From Plumapathes pennacea (lineage: Eukaryota > Cnidaria > Anthozoa > Antipatharia > Myriopathidae): 64,000 nt of DNA. The notes under the pieces were generated by a model. It made no database searches and was not told where the DNA came from. It saw only the letters and a list, made by a program, of their open reading frames with translations. Every line of letters begins with the position of its first letter. The stretch's first letter is position 1. The DNA lies in contig OZ038464.1 in NCBI GenBank assembly GCA_964036295.1, positions 25,462,508-25,526,507 on the forward strand, given 5' to 3'. The position numbers were made by a program, and so were the translations under genes. Shown here in pieces: positions 24,241-34,400 of this stretch.

Positions 24241-26796
24241 CGCCTTTGCTTTGCCTCGGTACAGGTTAAGGGGTTGAATACTGCGAGTTGGGTGGAGTGA
24301 AAGTTGTTTAAACTCAATTTTCTTCAGCTAACTTTCTTGGCATTTAGTGCTTAGCTATCGTACAAAACAAACCAGAGAGTCTCCTACATTAGTTTTTTTG
24401 TTCTGTTTTTTGTTTGTTTGTTTTGTTTGTTTGTTTGTTTGTTTGTTTCTTTTTCCAGTTGGTTGGCTTTTCAGTTAGCTACTCTGGTCAAGGAACAAAT
24501 AACCTGGTCCTGGTTGTTTAAAGCTTCAGTCTTTCCGGCTATTTGTGCTAAAAGATTAATAATGAAAGTTTAACTTTAATCCATGCAAGTTTAGCTAGAA
24601 TTGGTCTTTGAACAACTGGATCCTGAACTTTAAATGAAGAACGTCGTGACACAAGACAGTCAACTGTGGCCAAAAAGAAGTGCACAAAATCTAACAAACA
24701 AAAGCCTCAACCAGCTGCAGTCTCATTTCCCTCTGTGGCCATTCTCAACCTACGCACTGTGGTCGAGAGATTTAATCCTTAAGGTCTAAACGTAACGCAA
24801 CAAACGACTGTATGAATTCAACAAACGCCTGTATGAATTCTATGGAAGTATGACTCCCTACTCGAAGGCTGGTGGTCGTACCAGCAAAGGGTACGCCCAC
24901 CTCTATACAAAATGAATAACATCACTAGTACAGCCGAGCTACACGAATTATAGTCTGATATTGGAAAAAAACGTTGGCCACTAGAAACCTAATTATATCG
25001 ATCGTTTCGTACTTCTATAAAGAAGTCGCGTAATTATCGAAACTTTAGCTTACATTGAATAGAAGTGTTCAAGACTAATTAAACAGTGATTCACTCGCCA
25101 CAACAACTACTTACTAACTCACAACAAAAACAAAAATGTTCTACATGCTTGTTTTTTTACAGTGAGGCTCGAAAGTATGATTCAGACAAAGTAAGAAGAC
25201 CGTAAAGTATAAAGCGGATCTTCGCGCCTGATTAACACATCACTGTGGATACCTGTTAGTTTGCCTGTAGTAAAGTGTCGCTTGCTGATTACTCAACGAA
25301 GCGACGTTTTTTTACATACCCTTGACCTACGTCTCAAGCTCTGAAGAAGTCAATCAATCTTCTGGTTTGTCAGGTAGCAGTTCGAGTTCAAGCATGTCTT
25401 CTCGCTCATGGTCTTTGGACGCGCGCATTTTTTTTTTTTTTTTTAACTCGACTAATTCTTGAGCGCTTATTGGTTGATAGAAGAACAACAAAACAACCTG
25501 ACCAATCACAGTCAATGGCGTTTAGTTTAAAATTATATATAGTCATAACTCAGAGATTATGCGAACAAGTGGTTAATGAGTACATTAACAATGTCCGACA
25601 CTTATGATAGACATAAGGATCTAAAAACTTGCCACTCGCGCGAAGTTCAACTGAGTCGAAGACGGTTCGTCATCATTACTATAATATACAAGCATTTCAT
25701 TAAAGCAAAACTTTAACCCCTTCACTCCCAAACTCAAAATGCAGATTCTCTCAATCTTTAAGACGAAAAAAAAAAAAAAAAAAAACTGATAGTTTAATCA
25801 GCTTCCATCTCTAAGCAAGGTATTAAAGGCCAAGTTCTCCATACGCAGTGTTATATATATATTTATTATATAAACACGAGTGTTTTACTGGAAAATATAC
25901 CGTGCGTAAAATCCATACGAAACTACATCCGGGACCCGAGTGGCGTATTTTCCATATCCTCACTAGTGAGGATATCGTTGGCATCATTTCCCGCTTTTGC
26001 ACGGTTGTTTGTGCAATTTCTCGTAAACCACTCGTGTCTAATATAATAAAAAGAAAATTACACGGCGGCTTGAAGATATGGATTTTATTTTCTCGTGGTA
26101 AAAACAATATTTTATTCACTCGCGAAGCGCTCGTTCGTAAAATATTGTTTTTACCACTCGAAAATAAAATTCATATCTTCGCGCCGCCATGTAATATCCT
26201 CTAGTATATATCACTGGTGAGAAACTGAAGGAGAAAATTGAAGTTGATCACTCTTGGGAGTGAAAGGGTTAAAGCCCTGGCGAGTCAAACGCACTCGCAA
26301 GTCGATGGAAGCCGACGCACGTTTGAACATTAAACCAGAACTTGCGTATACGGACTAGTAGTGGGTGTCCAAAAGTGCGACTAAACACTTTTTTAAACAA
26401 AGTCGAACTTAGACCTGGTTTATCGCTAAATTGAAGTTTAGACAGACGCCGTAAAACAGGGTTAGCCAAACGTTAAATTGCATTTTTAGAACATAGATCG
26501 GAGTCGGTTTACAAGGAGGACGTTCACTCCGTTGTCCTTTAAGCACGGCTATTGTTTAGATCTTGTTTAGACCAGGACTTTCTTAACCGTGGTCTAGACC
26601 TTGTTTAAAAAATCGGCCCTTAACATTGACTCGAAGTGCGCGGACGTGGCTGCGTTGTTATTGCTGCTTCAAGCACCTTATGCACTTCGCCTATTTTAGC
26701 ACCAGGGTAAAAAAACCTTTCAAAAAGACAAATATTTCATATACTTCCTATGTTTGTTATTGGAAAGTACAAACACATTGCTCTCGCGGATCGTAC
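24241..26796. other. Intergenic with nested elements
   Basis: No supported exon. It holds a TTTG-rich microsatellite (about 24412-24450), poly-T and poly-A runs, and the nested inverted-repeat elements at 25713-26272. Confidence 0.5.
25713..26272. mobile_element. Family 2 element interrupted by another foldback element
   Basis: The outer ends are AACCCCTTCACTCCCAAACT and TTGGGAGTGAAAGGGTTAAA, i.e. family 2. The normal element is about 210 bases, but here about 340 extra bases (about 25858-26205) sit at its central TATATA. The insert has its own palindromic core: GATATGGATTTTATTTTCTC pairs with sequence ending near 26178, around TTCACTCGCGAAGCGC. A poly-A run at 25767-25786 is also present. 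Confidence 0.65.
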
Positions 26797-27882
26797 TCAC
26801 AAATGACTCAGCCGCTCCACAAACGAACCGAACAGCGTCACAAAAGCGCCTCGCAGAGGTTTGCTAAAAATCACATAAATAAACGGATTTAAAGCCGAGT
26901 TAATGTTGGGTAGCGTATATACAAACGTGATGTTAATGAAAGTGAAAAAACCTGTTAGTTGTGGATTGTGTCTGCTGTCGAAACATGTCCTACACCAAAT
27001 GTTAACCATCAGAATAATAAAAGTGGGCAACCAGCAAATGACGAATACACCAACTACAACAGCCAGCGTTTTCGTCGCTTTGAGTTCCTTCTTGTAGGCC
27101 TTCTGTGTGCGTACGACGTGCTCCTGGGCAGGCTCTGGTACCACGGGAGGGCTGACTTTGCGAATGGCCCTCCAGTGCTCCAGAGCGACTTTGAGAACAT
27201 ACGCGTACGCACAGGCGACAACAGTGAGTGGAAGGAAGAAACCAATACTTGCGGCGAACGTGTAAAAGTACGAGTCAAACTTGTAACAGCCATTGTCGAT
27301 GCCAACCACAGGACCCGCGGGAAAGGTCCAGTTGGTTAACCCAGAGGAGGCGACGACAAAGGAGTAAATCCATACGGACGCAATCATGGCTGCCCCCTTC
27401 CGTCGTGTTATCATCTGTCCATACATGAAGGGATACTTTGTGGCTAAGAAGCGGTCCACACTGATAAGGGCCAGGTTCCCTATCGAGGCACAGCAGCAGA
27501 AGAGATCTGCCCATATCCAAAAGAGGCAAGCGTCTTCACCTAGGCACCAGCTCGTGTTGTGGATGGTTTGGTGGATACGGAACGGAAGGGAAAAGATCGC
27601 CACCATCATGTCAGAAATCGCCAGCGAAGTCACCAGGTAGTTGGTGAAAGTGCGAAGGTTATCATTGAGGAGAACAGTCAAGCAAACAGCAATGTTTCCC
27701 ACGAGTGTAACAACAGTGATTAAGACCAAAAACGACGACTGAAGGACAAATTCTGTGAGCGTCGGTTGGCTACAAAGATCAAACCTGACGGGCGATGTTG
27801 AGCCGTTGGGCAAAAAAGTTTGATTCGCGGTAAAACTTGATGATGAAGAACGTGAAGTGGACGACGTATAAAGGGTCACCAT
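26797..27882 (-). CDS. Class A (rhodopsin-family) G protein-coupled receptor, amine-receptor-like
   Basis: One uninterrupted exon of 361 residues. The first ATG is at 27882. The N-terminus is Ser/Thr-rich with sequons at N20 and N26. Seven hydrophobic segments follow. Class A landmarks are N63 in TM1 (GN), D91 in TM2, C119 and C199 for the extracellular disulphide, D143-R144-F145 (DRF for DRY) after TM3, W171 in TM4, P218 in TM5, F-x2-CWLP in TM6 (W284, P286) and NPFIY (332-336) in TM7. D126 aligns with the amine-binding Asp3.32 of aminergic receptors. However, TM5 has Ala/Ala/Gly where catecholamine receptors have serines, and TM7 lacks Trp7.40 and Tyr7.43. The ligand is therefore open. Single-exon receptors of this type are numerous in cnidarians. 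Confidence 0.93.
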   Translation of the reverse strand: MVTLYTSSTSRSSSSSFTANQTFLPNGSTSPVRFDLCSQPTLTEFVLQSSFLVLITVVTLVGNIAVCLTVLLNDNLRTFTNYLVTSLAISDMMVAIFSLPFRIHQTIHNTSWCLGEDACLFWIWADLFCCCASIGNLALISVDRFLATKYPFMYGQMITRRKGAAMIASVWIYSFVVASSGLTNWTFPAGPVVGIDNGCYKFDSYFYTFAASIGFFLPLTVVACAYAYVLKVALEHWRAIRKVSPPVVPEPAQEHVVRTQKAYKKELKATKTLAVVVGVFVICWLPTFIILMVNIWCRTCFDSRHNPQLTGFFTFINITFVYTLPNINSALNPFIYVIFSKPLRGAFVTLFGSFVERLSHL

Positions 27883-30800
27883 TTTGTTCAATTACCAACC
27901 TTTTAAATATGTTTACAATTCTGCTTGTGGAGCTGCTTTTTGCTGTGAAAAAGTTCTCACGTTCGGCTTTGAGTTATGTTCACAAGGAAACCCCAAAACA
28001 TCCCGATTAAATGCTTGCCTTGAGACGGAGTCGACGTGTCCGGCTTTGAACACAGTCCCAAAATGAAATAGCGTGGCTTCTAAGTCTGGCAAATAAATGT
28101 TGTTGGCGCAGGAATAGCAACCAGCTGAATCATCAGCAAATACACAAGACGACAGGAGAGAAATGAAGGGTGTTTTGTTCTGACGGTGAACACAATAAAA
28201 CGCGTAAATGACACGTACATGACATGTGTCTAAAATAATGGGTTCATTTGCGTATACTAAAAATTGATCATAATTGGACTAACGGAGGACACTATTTCAA
28301 AACTCCTTTAGTTTTATCCGGTGAGACTTCCTAGATTCGACCGAGGTCAAGTAATAGTACTGTTAATCGCTTTTGTAATGTATAGTTCTATAAATTTTAT
28401 TGTAAACTTCAAAATCGCGTCAAAATTTTAACAAAGAAGGCGGAAATTGAACGCTGCAGACGTTTACACATTAGACATTGGCCAGATTCGAACACATGCT
28501 ATAGGGACAGGAAATAAATTATCTAAATATAAGGAATTTTTAGTGAAGACTTCTGAGCTTCCTAGAAATTCTTGAGAGACATTCGTGTTTATAACTAAAT
28601 ACCGCCCGACTTATGTAAAAGGTAAGCGATTAGGATATTCATTCTTGCATCGGACAACCTGTCGTTCTCGTTTTCGTTTTCAATTATTTTCCTGGCATAC
28701 ATTTTGACAACGAAACACCGACTTAGCTTTGTTTACTGAGAACAAAGTTGAATCACGCCGATTCTCCCATCAGTTCAGTCAGCCTGTCGCCGCAAAGCGC
28801 GATCTCTTTCGCTCTCTATGGTAATTCACTTTAGAAGACACGAATGCATCACCCTTAAAGTGCCATTCATTAAGGGATGTTGAGGGGTATTGTTTAGTAA
28901 TACGCAAAAAATGAATGAATAAGAGAAGAGGAAAAGAAAAGAAAAGAAAAGCTCCGGTTAGAAGAAAAGACAACACTGTCCAACTCCATGCAAACTTTCG
29001 ACTAATTAAGACAAAGATTTTTTAATCAATTCTGTGAGAGGCTTTCGTGAGTGTGGCTTCGTTCAAATAAAGCACACTGTATAATGACGCATATTGCCAT
29101 TGTATTCTTGCGCCCTAAAACGAACTTTAAACATTATGATTCGTCCATCCTAATAAGGGCTCGGTGTATATATTTATCGAATTTCCATCCAGTAAGAAAG
29201 CTTTCAATTCTGCATATTCAAGAAAAAGTAAGGACCACAGATTGCTAATCAAGTTTCACCTAATATTGAATGAAATTACTCAGAGGTTATCATAGGAAAT
29301 CAATACAAGTTCGACAATAATTATTACCCTTGGCTTTCACTGCAATATTTGCCATTCCAAATTAAACCTAAAAATACAACAAATATAAAGATCCGCTTAG
29401 CAACAAAGTGAACAACAGTGTAGCATGTACTCAATGAAATCTTTCGTGTGACTCGTCTTTCCTAGTTTCGCTTTAAACATTAATAAAGTCAACTATACAA
29501 CATTAGTATATACCACGCAAGTGAATAGTGCTTTTCGCGCGCTCTGATTGGCTCCTCAATCTCGGAATATCAATTACTATTCACCTCCCGGCGGCTTCCG
29601 GTAAAACAAAATGGCGCGCGAGCCCAATTTTTGCTCACTTTTGTCGGAAATAAAATAGCTATTTGGGAGTTGGCTATTAAATTTGTGTGGTATATACTAA
29701 AACAATTATTCACCTCCACTTCGGCGAATAATTGTTAACTATTCAGAAATGTCTTGTGCAGCATGCAAGGATTTTCCAATTTTTCCAGGGCTCAAATAAC
29801 ATTTTCCTATTGCCACGAATTAGAATTAGAACATCACTGATGTCGCACTGTTTAACCATCGTTTAATGATATTATCTTAACCTTGACTTAAGATGTCAAT
29901 ACTGTTCAGGAAATGAGAATTTTTGTAACGAGGCACTGCAATTTCAGTTTAAAACATAACAATTGCGTTTGCCCCCAAAAGCAAATAGGGACAAGACATG
30001 TGCTGCTTGATTGATGGTAAAAACGGATTGATATCACAGTTCCACGTAACTCCCTTAGCAACGAATTATTAGCTCATACTAGAGTCACAGCACTGGTACA
30101 CTCTAGATATCTTAAAAAGCAGAAAGAAAAAATACAAAAAAAACAAAAAAAAAAAAACGGCCGAACGGAATCTAAACTGCGGTTGCTCCGCTGGAGTGTG
30201 TTGCATCGTATCGTCTCCCAATGTATCGTACAACAATCTAGGCCCCAATAACTGTTGCTGTATATGACGTATTGAAACAGGTGAATATACCGTAACTATC
30301 ATGTTACATCACAGGATAGTAGGTAGGCCTTTTATTCGTAAGTTAAATTTGTAGTGTAAATTTGAGTTCGTTGTCGACGAGTTTAGTTTCGTAGTAAACT
30401 CGCCTCTTCCTAATATAACTTAGAACATTTTCGGAGAAACATCCTGATCACAATGGCTAGCCAAGCGCTTCAAACTAAGAACCATGCACATTCTTAGCAG
30501 AGTTCAGAGGGCGTTGAGACATTCTACGGTTTTTACCGTCACATCGACAGACGCAGACCAAATATCAAAGGGACCAGAATCCTATAGTATCGTTTCAGAA
30601 AGGAGCTGGGTTTGTTCATCATCGCGAGAGTTGACAAGTTTTCACGATGATACCCTTCGTTATATTTCGAATGCACGTCAAAGTCACACGGCACAAGAAG
30701 TGAATTTTTATGCACCACTCAGAGGGACAGGACCACGTTTACTGCACATGACTATTGCGCATTATCATCACGCTTTCTCTCTCCTTTAATGTTCGATCAA

Positions 30801-31409
30801 AAGTTGGTACAGATTCCTTACGCGAAAAATCGAATTGAGTCCGCCTCGCGCGCGCCGCTGCGTTCTCTTGTTCACGTGACATCAAGATGTTGTCAGAGAC
30901 GTATAAAACTAAGCAAAGTGGTAAAATTGTTTTGCAGTTCGAAATACAGGTTCTTATACTCAGCAAATAATGCTAAAATTTGAAATGAAACATATGGTCC
31001 GTCGAGCTAGGATGGGACACTAGCCTGTTGCCGCCACTAAAAAAAACACGCTTTCAACAACACAACAAATTTGAATCTCGCAGAACATTTTTTGACTCAA
31101 AGCATAGCAGAAAACTGTCCTTGTGGGAGCGACAAATTACACAACTGTCACGTTGCCGTACTTTTGGTATCGGTATATATAAAGATTGCAGAAACACTGC
31201 AAGGAACTCTTAGGCTTACGTCACAAGCGAAAGCACTTCGCGCATGCCCATTGGTCAGCTTTGATGATTGATTAGCGAAGTTGCCACTGGCAACAAAACG
31301 CGCGAAACATTTCTTTGGCATTATCATGACTAGCTAATTTTACATGCCTTTAAAACGCGGTTTTCTTTGATTTTCGCAGACTTCACTAATCGCTCCATAA
31401 TCGTTTACC
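27883..31409. other. Intergenic between the GPCR and CNBD2
   Basis: No supported exon. It holds an inverted-repeat element at about 29504-29738. The open frame at about 30484-30789 has no recognisable protein. Confidence 0.5.
29504..29738. mobile_element. MITE-like element, family 5 (copy 1)
   Basis: It contains AGTGAATAGTGCTTTTCG, a central CGGCGGCTTCCGGTAAAACA and GAATAATTGTTAACTATTC at the right. The same sequence occurs in reverse orientation at 51822-52086. Confidence 0.75.
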
Positions 31410-34400
31410 ATGAAGAGTGCGTCCTTCATGAAGTCTACAGAAGAAAGGTAAGTGCAGTCGATGATGAAAATACGCGCAATTCGAATGCTTGCAATCCTTG
31501 GTTGTTATAAGTCTCCGGTTATAGTTTTAGAGTCTAGGACCTAACTGACTTGTATGTAAGGCACTCATGAACGTCACGTACCTAAAATTACGTTGCTGTA
31601 CATTATTTCAAATTCAAAATCAGACTTGCACTTCTGTTCACATGATCAGTGATGAAAAATGGGTTTCCGAGGTCAGTGAAGCCCGTCCATGCAAATCAGA
31701 ACCGCATGATGCAGTATATTGTAGAAATTGGAACGAAAAAATACAGAGACATTAGAACTGGAAAGAAAATCTATTAGTGAGGAAATCAGAAATTGCTCAA
31801 ATTGTAGTTGACTGAAATTGCAATTATTGCTATTTCAATCAGCTATTATTTGAACAAGTTATCAAAAGCCAAGTTCTCCAAACTGTATATATATATATAT
31901 ATATCTCTTGAAAGAGACTAAAAAAAGAAAATCGAAGCTGCATAATCACTCGTGGGAGTGAAAAGGAGTAAAATGTCGACGTGGAAAACACGATGTATCC
32001 ATCTATAAGATCCTGGTCGCACTGGGAAGTTTAATCGATAATAACTCAGCATCGAGAGCAATACGACGGCTTCTTCAGTGTTTGGTAGCAACTTGCTGAC
32101 ATATATTTCTGGTGACAAGCGCTGTTTGCACTTCAAACGATGCAAATGTCGATATTAATGTCGTTAAAGTTACGAGTGCGACCGGAGCCTAACTGGGGAT
32201 AATAAACTCTTACTTTCAGGCAAAACAAAGCCTCCAGTAAACGGTCGACCTCTTCCGAACGAAAAGTCCATTATGTTGACAGCAAAGAGAAGTGTAAAAA
32301 GATTGAAGCCCGTCGGCAAAGCAGCGTGAGCAACCCTTTCATGCTCCCGGAATATGACGAGGAGGCGTACGAACATCAGGCAGAAACAACAGAGTCCCCA
32401 GAGGAGACGCCGACCGGCAACATTGACCGGAAAAACTTGCGCAACAAAGTTGGCACAATAAGTTTCAAAAAAATAGCCAAGGCCATCACCAAGCAGCGCA
32501 AATGGTCGAACATACTCAAGGCAAGTCGTCCGCTCAGGTTTATTAACTATTCTTATTAACTGTGGATGAAGAAAACGTATGCACGACAAAATGATAGTTG
32601 AGCATTTCATCAGCTTTTGTCCGAGCAAGTTATAAAATTGTCAATACCTCAGTCAGCTGGTGAGAGAATGAGAAGATAGAATAGAAGTTGATCACGGCTT
32701 AAAAAATGTCATTGGGTTGTCCCTGGTGTCAGATCCAGTAATGTGTAACAATTTAAATTTCATTTTGAATTTTCGAGAAGAACAAAGAAGTTCGAATGGA
32801 GGTTCAGAACGGCTTTTTATTCTGCAGGACATGCAAAAATCAGACGACTACACCAAAGTCAAGGGTTTTGTGGCAAATAGTGGCGACGGCCAGGAAAGAC
32901 TGAGTTTCAATGTGAATGGTGAGTCTGAAAAGCACATGGAGCTCTCTCTATCTGTCTCAATCTCAATCAATACATGAAACAATACAAAACTCCAGCTCCG
33001 GAAATGTCAAATGTTATGTATAATGTTCACGTTATTATTCAGCGGAATTTATGATATTTATGTCAAACTTTACCTGAGAACTGGAGCGAGCGGAGGGGAT
33101 TAAAGCGAGCGGGAGGCACGGCCGCGCGGAGATTGGGGGAAAGGGAGGGAAGAAAAATAACCAGACCTTTTTTCTCTTCCTTCCCTTTCCCAAAATCCCG
33201 CGCGACCGTATACTCGCTCCAGTCCCCGTTGCGCACTGGTCGGAAGATAAAGAAGGGACTGCTTTGCAGTCTACATTTTGCCACTCTATTTCCTTGTCTT
33301 GCCTCGACCGTGCTTCACTGTTTTGTCTTTCAGCTTTTAAACCGCACGTGCAGTCATGTGGGATCCTGTCCGCAGGCGTCAAACGGATTCTGCGCAAGAA
33401 CTCATTCAATCGGTCGGAAGAAGAGGTGGAGATCGTTTTACAGATCGCCAAGAAGATGAAATGTTTTGATCGGTATCCCATGTACGTTAAACGGGAGCTC
33501 GCCAAAGTTCTGTACCACGACGAGATTGACAGAGGAAGGATTGTTATAAAGCAAGGTACTAAAGTTCCAGGGACACTCCGAGGTCTTGCAAATGTGCACC
33601 ACATATGCTCCTTTCAACGTGTTGTAGGCTTTTGAGATTAATTTTCATCGTAATAAGTTACAATCATAAAAAAAAAAACACTGTTATCATCATCATCAAC
33701 ATCATCACTAACACATCATAATCAACATCACTCTCATCGTTGTGGTTGCCAGCATCACCATCGTCGTCTCCACCATTGTCACCATCACCATCACCATCAC
33801 CATCACCATCACCATCACCATCACCATCATCACCATTGCCATTCATCATCCTTATTATCATCATCATCATTGTCATGATCATCGTCAACATCATCATTAT
33901 ATCCATCATCATCACCAGCATCGTCGTCATTAGCAGTGACTTTCATCGTATTGTTACCACCATCGTCACCATGCGCATCGATATCGCCGTCATTGTCATA
34001 ATCAGCATCATCATTTAAGTATCACTGTCGTTGTTGTCATCATCTTCATCATCATCATCATCATCATCATCAGGTCATTTTGGTTGTCATTATCATCATC
34101 ACCATCATCATCGACACCGTTATTGCTGTCATCATCCTGGTCTTGATTGTTTCTTTTCTGTAGGCCACATCGGCACATCGTTTTATTTCATCGTCTCGGG
34201 CTCAGTAGTAGTGGAGAGAGTGGAGGAAGACAAAAACACAGGCGAACAACATACATCAGTGAGTAAACACATGCGACCAACATACATCAGTGAGTAAACA
34301 CATGCGAACAACATACATCAGTGAGTAAACACATGCGACCAACATACATCGGTGCATAAACACATGCCAAATGACACCCCTTGGAAGTTCCCACTCCTTT

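Noticed and set aside
30484-30789. 101-residue plus-strand open frame upstream of CNBD2
   Set aside because: No recognisable motif, no splice context, and composition like random sequence.
33664-34018. Asp/Gly-rich and Ser/Pro-rich open frames
   Set aside because: They are translations of a CAT/CAC microsatellite in a CNBD2 intron.
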